64,000 bases of DNA from Hyphomicrobium sp. GTDB lineage: Bacteria; Pseudomonadota; Alphaproteobacteria; Rhizobiales; Hyphomicrobiaceae. Under the pieces are notes generated by a model, which was not told the DNA's origin, ran no database searches, and saw nothing but the letters and a program-made list of their open reading frames with translations. The translations under genes were made by a program, and so were the position numbers. This document shows, in pieces, positions 38,445 through 46,885 of the stretch. Within the stretch, counting starts at the first letter, position 1, and the number at the start of each line of letters is the position of its first letter. The stretch lies in NCBI GenBank assembly GCA_002928955.1, contig PERT01000002.1, forward strand, positions 1-64,000, written 5' to 3'.

Positions 38445-38699
38445 ATGAAACACAGGACACTGGGTATTTCGCTGGCCGTTGCGGTTGGCGCGATGATGTT
38501 GACCACGATTGCGCCGACGGCAGAGGCCGCGTCCGCGCAGACCTTTGCGCCACTCGCACCACTCGCGCTCGACCATCAAAGCACGGTTGAACAAGCGCAC
38601 TGGCGGCGGGGATACCGGCGCTGCCACTGGGTGAAGCGCTGCTGGTGGAACCACCGAGGCTATCGCCGTTGCGGAGTATTCCGTCGTTGCGGTTGGTGA
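38445..38699 (+). CDS. Small secreted Arg/Trp/Cys-rich protein
   Basis: An 84-residue protein with a signal peptide (MKHRTLGISLAVAVGAMMLT to AEAAS). Its mature C-terminal ~33 residues (WRRGYRRCHWVKRCWWNHRG and on) hold four cysteines, seven-plus arginines and four to five tryptophans. The spacing RRCHW, KRCWW, RRCGV, RRCGW looks like four short related units. A GTGGAGAA ribosome site supports the start. I do not recognise the family. Charge and aromatic content suggest binding to membrane, peptidoglycan or heme/metal, but this is speculation. Confidence 0.68.
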   Translation: MKHRTLGISLAVAVGAMMLTTIAPTAEAASAQTFAPLAPLALDHQSTVEQAHWRRGYRRCHWVKRCWWNHRGYRRCGVFRRCGW

Positions 38700-38708
38700 A
38701 CTCGAATT

Positions 38709-38748
38709 CGGCCCTGCTCTCCTGCCACAAGGCATGCGAGCAGGGCCG
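38709..38748. terminator. Bidirectional hairpin between convergent genes
   Basis: CGGCCCTGCTC (38709-38719) pairs perfectly with GAGCAGGGCCG (38738-38748). The 18-base loop holds a smaller TGCC/GGCA stem. It lies between the small secreted protein gene and the convergent bolA gene. Confidence 0.72.
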
Positions 38749-38781
38749 TCGCATCGAAGTCATACATCGACGCCGCGGTCT

Positions 38782-39057
38782 CTACCGGACGGCCTCGCCC
38801 GGCGCATAGGTCGTGAGTGCCAGCGCGTGCACCCGGCCCCTGAGTTCATCGGCCAGCGCCGCATTGACCATCCGGTGGCGTTCAACCCGTGATTTGCCTT
38901 CGAAGGCTTCCGACACCACCATTACGCGGAAGTGACTTTCGCCCGTCCCCGGAGAGCCGGCATGCCCGGAGTGCATGTGCGACTCGTTCACTACGTCGAG
39001 ACGTGTTGGTCGCAAGGCAACCAGAAGTTTTTCCCGGATCAGGGTCTCGGCCGACAT
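38782..39057 (-). CDS. BolA family protein
   Basis: A 91-residue BolA-fold protein: LRPTRLDVVNESHMHSGHAG, ESHFRVMVVSEAFEGKSRVERHRMVNAAL and HALALTTYAPGEA, including the conserved His residues used with monothiol glutaredoxins to hold iron-sulfur clusters. It may work in Fe-S or iron signalling. Divergent from the J-domain gene at 39170, an arrangement common in alphaproteobacteria. Confidence 0.93.
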   Translation of the reverse strand: MSAETLIREKLLVALRPTRLDVVNESHMHSGHAGSPGTGESHFRVMVVSEAFEGKSRVERHRMVNAALADELRGRVHALALTTYAPGEAVR

Positions 39058-39169
39058 TCATGGACCTCGCAACAATATCTGCGACACTTCCGCTTGCTCT
39101 ATGGCGCGACCGCAACTGTGCTTGCGTCTCGCTTGTAGTCCATACCCCAAGGGACCATACTCGCACCGC

Positions 39170-39799
39170 ATGAAACTCAATTCCAAATATTTCGACTCGA
39201 TCCGCGTCGGCCAGAAGCGGTCGACCTCGGACGAGTCCCGGCGCCACCCCGGCTGCGAGTGGAAAGGTTGCGACAAGCCGGGCGCGCACCGCGCGCCGAA
39301 GGGCCGTGGCCGCGACGGCGAGTATTTCTACTTTTGCGTTGATCACGTCCGCCAATACAACGCAACGTACAATTATTTCGACGGTATGAGCGACAACGAA
39401 GTCAACGACTTCCGCAAGGATGCATTGACCGGTCATCGCCCGACCTGGAAGGTCGGCGCCAACGCCTGGGCTCACGGGACGCGCGAAGGCGGTTCGGGGC
39501 CAGAAAAGCCCAACGAGGGCGGGGTCAAGGCCGATCCGAACAACTTCGCAGCCTGGCGGGCAAAGAAAGTGCGCGAGGAAGCGCCAGAGCAGCGCCGTAA
39601 GTTGAAGCCGCTCGAAAAAAAGTCACTCGACGCTTTGCATCTGGCCGAGGGCGCGACAAAGGAAGAGATCAAGGCGCGCTTCAAGGAGCTGGTTAAACGC
39701 CATCACCCGGACGCCAACGGTGGCGACACGCGCTCCGAGGACACGCTGCGCGAGATCATCCAAGCCTACAACTATCTCAAGCAAGCCGGGCTGGTCTGA
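39170..39799 (+). CDS. J-domain (DnaJ-like) protein with N-terminal Cys/His module
   Basis: About 209 residues. The N-terminal half has a Cys/His set (HPGCEWKGCDKPGAHRAP ... FYFCVDHVRQYN) that could hold a metal. The C-terminal ~65 residues are a J domain (ALHLAEGATKEEIKARFKE, LVKRHHPDANGGD, LREIIQAYNYLKQAGLV) with the HPD tripeptide needed to stimulate Hsp70. The start at 39170 is chosen because upstream codons overlap the divergent bolA promoter and are unlike the family. A partial copy of its last codons lies downstream. Confidence 0.88.
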   Translation: MKLNSKYFDSIRVGQKRSTSDESRRHPGCEWKGCDKPGAHRAPKGRGRDGEYFYFCVDHVRQYNATYNYFDGMSDNEVNDFRKDALTGHRPTWKVGANAWAHGTREGGSGPEKPNEGGVKADPNNFAAWRAKKVREEAPEQRRKLKPLEKKSLDALHLAEGATKEEIKARFKELVKRHHPDANGGDTRSEDTLREIIQAYNYLKQAGLV

Positions 39800-39807
39800 G
39801 GCTATCG

Positions 39808-40050
39808 ATGCGGCGCTGGCAACTTTGGCAAGGTCTGGGTGGCCATGCTTATTTTCCGGACGACAATAGCCAAGCCCAATCGACGGCAATCGCCGGCGGC
39901 TATGTCTTGACGTGGCACTGCATGGCCAAAGGCATCAACCCGGCGATGCGGCAGCTTTACGCGCATCTCGGTTGGGGCGAATACCATCCGATGGTGCGCG
40001 CCGATGGCACCCCCTACCCGCAAGACGAAGATGACGCGCCAGTGGCGTGA
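39808..40050 (+). CDS. Small hypothetical protein between a J-domain gene and a duplicated J-domain tail
   Basis: An 80-residue frame (MRRWQLWQGLGGHAYFPDDN ... GWGEYHPMVRADGTPYPQDE) that starts eight bases after the J-domain gene with a GAGG site. The composition (Trp, Gly, acidic tail) is protein-like and the frame overlaps the remnant at 40031-40114. I do not recognise it; it may be a real short gene or part of a decayed duplication. Confidence 0.45.
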   Translation: MRRWQLWQGLGGHAYFPDDNSQAQSTAIAGGYVLTWHCMAKGINPAMRQLYAHLGWGEYHPMVRADGTPYPQDEDDAPVA

Positions 40051-40114
40051 GCGGGATACGTTGCGTGAGTTGATCCAAGCCTATAACTATTTCAAGCAGT
40101 CTGGGTTGGTCTGA
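40031..40114 (+). pseudogene. Duplicated 3' tail of the J-domain gene
   Basis: Bases 40055-40114 encode DTLRELIQAYNYFKQSGLV and a stop. This matches the last 19 residues of the upstream J-domain protein at 16 positions (39740-39799). Base changes are mostly at third codon positions, so the copy evolved as coding sequence before losing the rest of the gene. No other part of the J domain is found here. Confidence 0.7.
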
Positions 40115-40234
40115 TCCTTTACTTCCAAGCGTACCGACCGACGTCGGGGCGCATGGCGGTTCAACCCACTGAGCTTATTTGGGGCCTGGATCAACCCGAC
40201 GCCGCCATCAATCGAACTTCGGACCAGAACGCTC

Positions 40235-41251
40235 ATGCGCGCCCAATCGTCTGCGGGGATCTCTGCGGGGAGCCCAGCTGCCGCTTCCCTCCTCCCTGAT
40301 ATGAAGCTCTCCGTGCGGCAGGTATTCGGCATCGATACCGACTTCGAGGCGCCCGCCTACTCGAAGGCCGGCGAACACGTGCCCGACCTCGATCCGGACT
40401 ACCTTTTCAATCGGGATGTCACGCTCGCCATCCTCGCTGGCTTCAAGCACAACCGGCGCGTGATGATCCAGGGCTATCACGGCACCGGAAAGTCCACGCA
40501 CATCGAGCAGGTTGCGGCGCGCCTCAACTGGCCATGCATTCGCGTCAATCTCGACAGCCACGTGAGTCGCATCGATCTGGTGGGCAAGGACGCCATCGTG
40601 CTGAAGGACGGCAAGCAGGTCACCGAGTTCCGCGAGGGCATCCTGCCCTACGCGTTGCAATCCAATACAGCACTCGTATTTGACGAGTACGATGCCGGCC
40701 GCCCGGACGTCATGTTCGTCATTCAGCGCGTGCTCGAAGTGTCCGGCAAGCTCACGCTGCTCGATCAGTCGAAGGTGATACGCCCGCACCCGGCGTTCCG
40801 TCTGTTCGCGACCACCAACACGATAGGTCTCGGCGATACGTCGGGCCTCTACCATGGCACACAACAGATCAACCAGGGCCAGATGGACCGCTGGTCAATC
40901 GTGGCCACGCTCAACTACTTGCCGCATGACGACGAAGCCAAGATCGTGCTGTCGAAGGTCAAGTCGTTCGCCAAGACGGACGCCAAGAAGAAACAGGTCT
41001 CGGCCATGGTCCGCGTCGCAGACCTCACGCGCTCGGCCTTCATCAATGGCGATCTGTCGACCGTCATGAGCCCGCGCACGGTCATGACTTGGGCCGAGAA
41101 CGCCGAGATTTTCGGCGACATCGGTTTCGCATTCCGGCTCACGTTCCTCAACAAGTGCGATGAACTCGAACGTCCCCTGGTTGCGGAATTCTACCAGCGC
41201 TCTTTCGGAACCGAATTGCCGGAAAGCGCGGCCAACGTCGCGTTGAGTTGA
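40235..41251 (+). CDS. cobS: Aerobic cobaltochelatase, AAA+ subunit CobS
   Basis: About 338 residues: [19 protein letters not shown] and [22 protein letters not shown] (P-loop 80-87), [22 protein letters not shown] (Walker B) and [23 protein letters not shown]. CobS with CobT forms the ATPase ring that drives cobalt insertion into hydrogenobyrinic acid a,c-diamide by CobN. CobN is not in the window. ATG at 40235 is taken; an internal ATG at 40301 (MKLSVRQV) is possible. A Uma2-type gene separates cobS from cobT. Confidence 0.94.
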   Translation: MRAQSSAGISAGSPAAASLLPDMKLSVRQVFGIDTDFEAPAYSKAGEHVPDLDPDYLFNRDVTLAILAGFKHNRRVMIQGYHGTGKSTHIEQVAARLNWPCIRVNLDSHVSRIDLVGKDAIVLKDGKQVTEFREGILPYALQSNTALVFDEYDAGRPDVMFVIQRVLEVSGKLTLLDQSKVIRPHPAFRLFATTNTIGLGDTSGLYHGTQQINQGQMDRWSIVATLNYLPHDDEAKIVLSKVKSFAKTDAKKKQVSAMVRVADLTRSAFINGDLSTVMSPRTVMTWAENAEIFGDIGFAFRLTFLNKCDELERPLVAEFYQRSFGTELPESAANVALS

Positions 41252-41282
41252 TCGTACTGCCGGTATGGACGAGGCGCCGCAC

Positions 41283-41849
41283 ATGTCGACCGCGAAATCT
41301 ACCACTCCCGGTCTGCCCACGGACATGACCGTTGATGATTTCCTGATCTGGGCAGAAGGGCGTCCGGGCCGGCACGAACTGCACGACGGCGCCGTTATCG
41401 CCATGGCGCCGGAACGGGTCGGACATGCCGATGCCAAAGGCAAGGTTTATCGCGCCCTTGCCGACGCCATCGACCGCGCAAAACTGCCTTGCCGGGCATT
41501 GCCCGACGGCGCAACGGTCCGCATCGATTCGAAGGTGAGTTTCGAGCCGGACGCACTGGTCTATTGCGGGGATCGCTTGGCCAACGACGTGGTCGAAGTC
41601 CCCAATCCGGTCATCGTCGTCGAGGTGTTGTCGCCTTCGACCCAGCACGTCGACGTCGGGCCGAAGCTCTCGGGCTATTTCTCCAAGCCGAGCATCGCTC
41701 ACTATCTTATCATTGCCCCTGGCAAGCGGCCGCTCGTTCATCACCAGCGGCAGGCCGATGGCACGATCCTGACGCGCCTGGTCAATGGAGGCGAAGTACT
41801 TCTCGACCCGCCCGGGCTCTCGCTCGACGTCGACGCCCTTTTCGGTTGA
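41283..41849 (+). CDS. Uma2 family putative restriction-endonuclease-like protein
   Basis: About 188 residues of the DUF820/Uma2 type with a PD-(D/E)XK-like core: SFEPDALVYCGD, VVEVPNPVIVVEVLSPSTQHVDVGPKLSGYFSKPSIAHYLII, where the Asp, Glu and Lys fit the nuclease site. These proteins are abundant in cyanobacteria and some alphaproteobacteria with no assigned function. Start at 41283 has GAGG upstream; an ATG at 41265 is also in frame. It sits between cobS and cobT with short gaps, so it is probably co-transcribed with them and may have been inserted into an older operon. Confidence 0.85.
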   Translation: MSTAKSTTPGLPTDMTVDDFLIWAEGRPGRHELHDGAVIAMAPERVGHADAKGKVYRALADAIDRAKLPCRALPDGATVRIDSKVSFEPDALVYCGDRLANDVVEVPNPVIVVEVLSPSTQHVDVGPKLSGYFSKPSIAHYLIIAPGKRPLVHHQRQADGTILTRLVNGGEVLLDPPGLSLDVDALFG

Positions 41850-41864
41850 GGCCTGGTAGAACAG

Positions 41865-43757
41865 ATGTCCCCACCCACCAAACGCCGCGAAGCCCCGTCC
41901 GAACCGTTGAAGCGCGCAATTGGCCTCTGCGTGCGCGCGGTGGCGGGCGACGGGGAAATCCAGGTCGCATATGGTCCCGGCAAGCCCGATCTCGACGGCA
42001 AGTCCGTTCTTCTGCCAGAGCCGTCGCGTGTACCGACCCCGCGCGAGATCGCCGTGGTGCGCGGCTGGGCCGACAGCCTCGCGCTCACCACGGCCTGTCA
42101 CGACGGCCGCGTGCACCGCAAACTCGCCCCGCCCTCCGGCCAGGCCCGTGCGGTATTCGAAGCCGTCGAGCGGGCGCGCGTCGAAGCCCTTGGCGCCAAC
42201 CGCATGGCTGGCATGGCCGAGAACCTCAACGCCAAGACCGAGGACCAGTTCTCTCACGGCCGCTTTTCGCACGTTACCAAGCGCGAGGACGCTCCGCTCG
42301 AAGAAGCCCTCGCCCTGATCATGCGCGAACGCCTGACCGGCCGCCCGCCGCCCGCCACCGCAGCCGCCCTGGTCGATGCCTGGAAGCCATGGATCGACCA
42401 GCGGGCTTCCTCATTGCTCGCCAAGCTTGACCGCGCAGCCGACAACCAGGAGAAGTTCGGCCGCGCGCTGCGCGATCTCCTGAAGCAGCTCGAGTTGGCC
42501 GAAGAACTGGTCGAAGCCGAGTCCGAGCAATCCGAGGAAGATGGCGAGGAAGAGCCCGCCGGTGGCGAAGAAGAGACAAAGGATTCGGAGGAGGGCTCTG
42601 AGGGTCAGGATAGGCCGCAAGAGCAGGAAGCCGAGGATGGTGAGGCGGGCGATGCGACCGATATGGCCGAGCAGGCCACACCCGATGAATTCGAAACAGA
42701 CATGGAGGGCGACGAGGAGGCGTCCACGCCGGAACCGTGGCGTCCCAACCCATCTGTACTCGATGACCCCGAACGGTTCGGGTACAAAGTGTTCACCCGC
42801 GCTTTCGACGAGGAGGTGGAAGCCGAACAGCTATCTACCCCCGATGAACTCGAACGTCTGCGTTCGTTCCTCGACAAGGAGTTGCGCGCCCTGTCGAGCG
42901 TGGTGGCGCGATTGGCCAACAGATTGCAACGCAGGCTCCTGGCACAGCAGAACCGCGCCTGGGATTTCGATCTCGAAGAGGGCACGCTCGACGCCGCGCG
43001 GCTCACCCGCATTATTACCGACCCGATGCATGCGCTCTCGTTCAAGCACGAACGTGACACCGATTTTCGCGATACTGTCGTTACTCTGCTGATAGACAAT
43101 TCCGGCTCCATGCGCGGCCGTCCGATTATGGTCGCAGCGTGCTGCGCGGACATACTCGCCCGCACGCTCGAGCGCTGCGGCGTGAAGGTCGAGATCTTGG
43201 GCTTCACAACCCGCGCCTGGAAAGGCGGTCAGGCTCGCGAGCAGTGGCTCGGCGCCGGCAAGCCGCCGCTTCCCGGTCGCCTCAATGACCTCCGCCATAT
43301 CATCTACAAGAAGGCTGACGCACCGTGGCGTCGCGCCAAGGGGTCGCTGGCGCTCATGATGCGCGAAGGGCTGTTGAAAGAAAACATCGATGGCGAAGCG
43401 CTGGCCTGGGCACATGCGCGTCTTATGGCGCGGCCCGAGCAGCGCCGCATTCTGATGATGATTTCGGATGGCGCGCCGGTCGACGATTCGACCTTGTCGG
43501 TGAATTCGGGAAACTGCCTGGAACAGCATTTGCGGCAGGTGATCGAGGAGATCGAGACGCGCTCACCGGTCGAGCTTATTGCCATCGGCATCGGACACGA
43601 CGTGACGCGCTATTACCGGAGGGCCGTCACCATCACCGATCCGACGGAGCTTGCCGGCGCGATGACCGACAAGCTGGTCGAGTTGTTCGAGGAAAAGGGT
43701 ACCAAGATGCTGGCAAAGGGCGCTGGCCGCCGCGTCCGTAACGGCAGGTCAAAGTGA
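41865..43757 (+). CDS. cobT: Aerobic cobaltochelatase, CobT subunit
   Basis: A 630-residue protein with three parts: an N-terminal helical domain, a very acidic middle (~residues 215-300, Glu/Asp/Ser-rich) and a C-terminal von Willebrand A domain with the MIDAS motif [12 protein letters not shown] (Asp near 411), [11 protein letters not shown] and [12 protein letters not shown]. This is the classic CobT layout and it partners CobS. Its stop (TGATG) overlaps the start of the phytase-like gene by one base, giving translational coupling. Confidence 0.95.
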   Translation: MSPPTKRREAPSEPLKRAIGLCVRAVAGDGEIQVAYGPGKPDLDGKSVLLPEPSRVPTPREIAVVRGWADSLALTTACHDGRVHRKLAPPSGQARAVFEAVERARVEALGANRMAGMAENLNAKTEDQFSHGRFSHVTKREDAPLEEALALIMRERLTGRPPPATAAALVDAWKPWIDQRASSLLAKLDRAADNQEKFGRALRDLLKQLELAEELVEAESEQSEEDGEEEPAGGEEETKDSEEGSEGQDRPQEQEAEDGEAGDATDMAEQATPDEFETDMEGDEEASTPEPWRPNPSVLDDPERFGYKVFTRAFDEEVEAEQLSTPDELERLRSFLDKELRALSSVVARLANRLQRRLLAQQNRAWDFDLEEGTLDAARLTRIITDPMHALSFKHERDTDFRDTVVTLLIDNSGSMRGRPIMVAACCADILARTLERCGVKVEILGFTTRAWKGGQAREQWLGAGKPPLPGRLNDLRHIIYKKADAPWRRAKGSLALMMREGLLKENIDGEALAWAHARLMARPEQRRILMMISDGAPVDDSTLSVNSGNCLEQHLRQVIEEIETRSPVELIAIGIGHDVTRYYRRAVTITDPTELAGAMTDKLVELFEEKGTKMLAKGAGRRVRNGRSK

Positions 43758-44836
43758 TGTTCGTTAAGGGCTCACTTTTCAGGATGCTCGTCGTTGCAGC
43801 CTTGCTTCTCGTCACCGCAGCAGCCGCCACCGTGGCAGCGCGCGCCCAATTGAAGCCAGAGACCATCGACCTCGAGGCCGAACCAATCGATATCGCCGCC
43901 CGCCCGATCGCCACCTTCGACAAGGGGAATGCCTCAAAGACGCGCTTCGGCCGGCTGGAATGGCGCGGCGGGCTGGTACTGACCTCGCCATCGGAAAATT
44001 TCGGCGGCTGGTCTGGCCTCGCCGTCGACCCTGATGGTCGAGGCTTTGTCGCCGTTTCCGATGCCGGAACGTGGCTTACTGGACAGATTGCCTACGATGG
44101 CACCAGGCCGTCCGGCATCAAATTCGCTAAGCTCGGGCCTTTGCAATCACTCGGCGCCAAGAACCTCAAAAAAAACCGTGACCGAGATGCCGAAGCGGTG
44201 GTCATTGTCGACGGCACCACAGCACAGGGCTCGATGCTCATATCGTTCGAGCAGAACCAGCGCATTGGCCGCTTCGACATAGATGGGCGTGGCGTATCGC
44301 CGCCCCGTGGCTATCTGGAAATGCCAGCTGAGCTGCAGAACAAAAAGCGGGGCGACGGCCTAGAAGCCATGACCGTCATCAAAGGTGGCCTTCTCAAGGG
44401 CTCGGTCATCGGCATAGCCGAGCATTTCCTGGACAGCGTTGGCCGCCACACTGGCTGGATCTGGGTCAAGGGCAAGCCCCAGAAATTCCATCTCACCGAC
44501 ATCGGCGGGTTCAACATCACCGATACCGCAAGCCTTCCCGACGGGACGCTGTTGATACTCGAGCGCCGCTTCCGCTGGCTCGAAGGCGTGAAGATGCGGC
44601 TGCGCGCGATCGCGGCGGCGGAGTTGAAACCTGGTGCTGTCCTCACAGGCGAGATATTGATCGAAGCCGATCTCGGCCAAGAAATTGACAACATGGAAGC
44701 CCTGGCCATTCACCAGGGACCGCGCGGCGAGACCATCCTGACCATGATTTCGGACGACAACTTCAACGGCTTCCTTCAGAAGACTATTCTCCTGCAGTTC
44801 ACCCTGCTGGCCGAGGGCCAAGCCGCGGCGAGGTAG
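43757..44836 (+). CDS. Exported esterase-like/phytase-like protein (PF13449 type)
   Basis: About 359 residues with a hydrophobic signal segment (LVVAALLLVTAAAATVAARA) and a beta-propeller-like body: GGWSGLAVDPDGRGFVAVSDAGTW, RDAEAVVIVDGTTAQGSMLISFEQ, GDGLEAMTVI and DNMEALAIH. This is the 'esterase-like activity of phytase' family. Periplasmic location is expected; the substrate is unknown. It is translationally coupled to cobT, which is unexpected for a cofactor operon and may reflect coordinated expression only. Confidence 0.85.
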   Translation: MFVKGSLFRMLVVAALLLVTAAAATVAARAQLKPETIDLEAEPIDIAARPIATFDKGNASKTRFGRLEWRGGLVLTSPSENFGGWSGLAVDPDGRGFVAVSDAGTWLTGQIAYDGTRPSGIKFAKLGPLQSLGAKNLKKNRDRDAEAVVIVDGTTAQGSMLISFEQNQRIGRFDIDGRGVSPPRGYLEMPAELQNKKRGDGLEAMTVIKGGLLKGSVIGIAEHFLDSVGRHTGWIWVKGKPQKFHLTDIGGFNITDTASLPDGTLLILERRFRWLEGVKMRLRAIAAAELKPGAVLTGEILIEADLGQEIDNMEALAIHQGPRGETILTMISDDNFNGFLQKTILLQFTLLAEGQAAAR

Positions 44837-44839
44837 GCG

Positions 44840-44982
44840 CGCCGGACTCGGGCGCAAACAAAGACCCGCCGGACTCGGGCGCAAACAAAGACCCGCCGGA
44901 CTCGGGCGCAAACAAAGACCCGCCGGACTCGGGCGCAAACGAAAACGGCGCCGGACTCGGGCGCAAACGAAAACGGCGCCGG
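44840..44982. repeat. Tandem array of a 27-28 bp unit
   Basis: Five full units and a 6-base partial: 44840-44866, 44867-44893 and 44894-44920 (27 bases each, identical), then 44921-44948 and 44949-44976 (28 bases with CGAAAACGG replacing CAAAGACC). Every unit opens CGCCGGACTCGGGCGCAAAC. It begins three bases after the stop codon of the phytase-like gene and runs into a terminator hairpin. Confidence 0.95.
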
Positions 44983-45003
44983 ATCCGAGGGGGATCCAGC
45001 GCC
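44975..45003. terminator. Hairpin after the tandem array, between convergent genes
   Basis: GGCGCCGGATCC (44975-44986) pairs with GGATCCAGCGCC (44992-45003) with one C/A mismatch and a GAGGG loop. It serves both the phytase-like gene and the convergent Cas2-like gene. Its left arm reuses the start of the sixth tandem unit. Confidence 0.7.
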
Positions 45004-45047
45004 GCTACTCAACTCACCACGTCGATCACGACAACGCAAGATTGGGT

Positions 45048-45410
45048 TCAGCTCGCGCGCGCGAACGGGAGCTCGGGTTCCATCGGCTCGGGTGCGGGTG
45101 GCGAGGGGAAGGCGATGACATTGCCGTCGGGCGTGATGTCGAAGCCGGCGCGGCGATGACGGAACCACCGCAGCGAGGTGTTCGACATCAGCGCGGTGTT
45201 CTCAACCTGCTGGATGAGCAGACCGTCGTCGGTGTCGAGCAGCTCAGACAGCCGGCGCTCCATCTCCACGGCCGACACGCGGCCCTCGACATACCACGTG
45301 CTCTCGAGTGGACGCGCCCAACGCTCGCCGAGACCCATGATCTCCTGCGCGATGACGTGCTTGTTGCGGTTCGGCTTGGCGAGGTCGTAGGAAACGAGGA
45401 ACGTGCGCAT
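45048..45410 (-). CDS. Small Cas2/SinR-like ferredoxin-fold protein
   Basis: About 120 residues opening MRTFLVSYDLAKPNRNKHVI, the beta-strand-plus-Asp opening of Cas2- and SinR/VapD-like small proteins. It continues with STWYVEGRVSAVEMERRLSEL and DDGLLIQQVENTALMS, giving a beta-alpha-beta-beta-alpha-beta pattern. The last 35 residues are Pro-rich. No cas1, CRISPR repeats or antitoxin gene is adjacent. The ribosome site AGGAGAG is strong. It could be a nuclease or a non-catalytic relative. Confidence 0.62.
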   Translation of the reverse strand: MRTFLVSYDLAKPNRNKHVIAQEIMGLGERWARPLESTWYVEGRVSAVEMERRLSELLDTDDGLLIQQVENTALMSNTSLRWFRHRRAGFDITPDGNVIAFPSPPAPEPMEPELPFARAS

Positions 45411-45633
45411 GGGGCTCTCCTGGGGCTTGGAGGTGGGAACGAGGGAGATTGTACGCGGCACTTAGGGGCGGGGGCAAGGCATGGAACGTAAGAAGAACAT
45501 GACGCGAGTCGGCGTTGGTGTCCAGTATCAGTTTCCTTTTTGTTCTTTTGAGGAGCGAAATGCGGCCCACGCTTGTCCATGGTTTCAGCTCCAACCCGGA
45601 GTTCGAAACCGGGCGCGGACAAAAGACCCGAAT
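45411..45633. other. Spacer without a convincing gene
   Basis: A 223-base gap upstream of the Cas2-like gene and downstream of the HTH-like gene. It contains a 31-codon plus-strand frame at 45560-45655 with an AGGAG site, which runs into the end of the HTH-like gene on the other strand and is not called. Confidence 0.4.
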
Positions 45634-45945
45634 TCAGTCAAATAGCGCCAACTGATCGGGGCTGGATGCGCGCGTCGAGATGCGCTTGTGGCGGCCAAAA
45701 TCGATGCGGTCCGAAAGGCCCGGATAGCGCTCGGCGAACACCTCGAGCGCGCGGTCTCGGCTGGCCGGAAAGCGTGCTCCCTCCCAGATCTCGTAGATGC
45801 GGCGCGGGTCGCAGCCGTAGCGCGCAAGGATGTCCTTCCGGCGAATGCGCAGCCAGCGCATGATCCAGATATCGACCGCATCCCCTTCGGTCAGCGGCCG
45901 GCGGGCCGCGGCTGCGGATGGCATACTCAAGAACGCGGCGGCCAT
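45634..45945 (-). CDS. Small helical, possibly HTH-type protein
   Basis: About 103 residues. Central part GDAVDIWIMRWLRIRRKDILARYGCDPRRIYEIWEG has the helix-turn-helix look of short DNA-binding proteins in which a helix pair follows a start 'LTEGDAVDI'; it is followed by FPASRDRALEVFAERYPGL. The start at 45945 has GGAG upstream. I do not recognise a named family. Longer in-frame reading to 46062 has no ribosome site. Confidence 0.6.
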   Translation of the reverse strand: MAAAFLSMPSAAAARRPLTEGDAVDIWIMRWLRIRRKDILARYGCDPRRIYEIWEGARFPASRDRALEVFAERYPGLSDRIDFGRHKRISTRASSPDQLALFD

Positions 45946-46144
45946 GAACACTCCGGAATTGGATACTTTGGACTGGTGTGCGGTCTCCGACACTTGGTGC
46001 CCCTTGCGGCAGTTGGGGACCAAGCGCTTGTGACGCAACACTTGGACACTTGACTGAAGCACGTGTTCGCGTTTTGTCGCTCATGAAGAGAGCAAACTCA
46101 AGGCCGCGTCATGCGCGACTGGCGGCTGCAAAGAGCGAGAGCCC

Positions 46145-46885
46145 GTGATCCTGTTTCCCGCCATCGACCTGAAGGATGGAAAATGCGTGCGCCTGAAGCT
46201 CGGCGAGATGAGCGAGGCCACAGTTTTCAACGACGACCCGGCAGATCAGGCGGCACGCTTCGAGGCGCAGGGTTTCGAATATCTCCACATCGTCGATCTC
46301 AACGGCGCGTTCGTCGGCAAGCCAGTCAACGGCGCGGCGGTCGAAGCGATCCTGGCCCGCGTGAAAATGCCGGTTCAGCTCGGCGGCGGCATCCGTGATC
46401 TCTCTACGGTAGAGAGCTGGCTATCGAAGGGCGTGCGCCGGGTGATTCTCGGCACCGTCGCAGTGCGTGACCCGGCGTTGGTGAAGGAGGCCTGCCGCCT
46501 GTTCCCCGGCCGCGTGGCCGTCGGCATCGATGCAAAGGGCGGCAAGGTCGCCGTCGAGGGCTGGGCGGAAACCAGCGAACTCTCGGCCATCGACCTCGCC
46601 CGCCGGTTCGCGGACGCCGGCGTCTCGGCCATCATCTACACTGACATCGAGCGCGACGGCGTGTTGATGGGCTTGAACCTCCCGGCCACGGCGGAACTGG
46701 CGCGGGCAACCTCCATCCCGGTCATTGCCTCTGGTGGCCTCGCCTCGATCGAGGACGTGAAAGCATTGATGCGGCCGGAATACCGGTTGCTGGAAGGCGC
46801 CATCACGGGCCGTGCGCTCTATGATGGCCGCATCGAACCGAAAGAGGCGTTGCGTAACCTGGCAAGGGCACCCAGCGCCCGATGA
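46145..46885 (+). CDS. hisA: ProFAR isomerase HisA
   Basis: A 246-residue TIM barrel: [15 protein letters not shown] (catalytic Asp8), [37 protein letters not shown] and [14 protein letters not shown] (second catalytic Asp), [24 protein letters not shown]. It isomerises ProFAR to PRFAR in histidine synthesis. GTG start with a GAGCGAGAG site. hisH, hisF and hisB, which usually adjoin hisA in alphaproteobacteria, are absent here, so hisA is separated from the main operon. Confidence 0.95.
   Translation: MILFPAIDLKDGKCVRLKLGEMSEATVFNDDPADQAARFEAQGFEYLHIVDLNGAFVGKPVNGAAVEAILARVKMPVQLGGGIRDLSTVESWLSKGVRRVILGTVAVRDPALVKEACRLFPGRVAVGIDAKGGKVAVEGWAETSELSAIDLARRFADAGVSAIIYTDIERDGVLMGLNLPATAELARATSIPVIASGGLASIEDVKALMRPEYRLLEGAITGRALYDGRIEPKEALRNLARAPSAR

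Noticed and set aside
44840-44982. CRISPR array
   Set aside because: Units are contiguous with no variable spacers and no adjacent cas genes, so this is a simple tandem repeat despite the Cas2-like gene nearby.
45560-45655. 31-codon plus-strand frame with an AGGAG site
   Set aside because: It runs into the 3' end of a convergent gene and shows no protein-like features.
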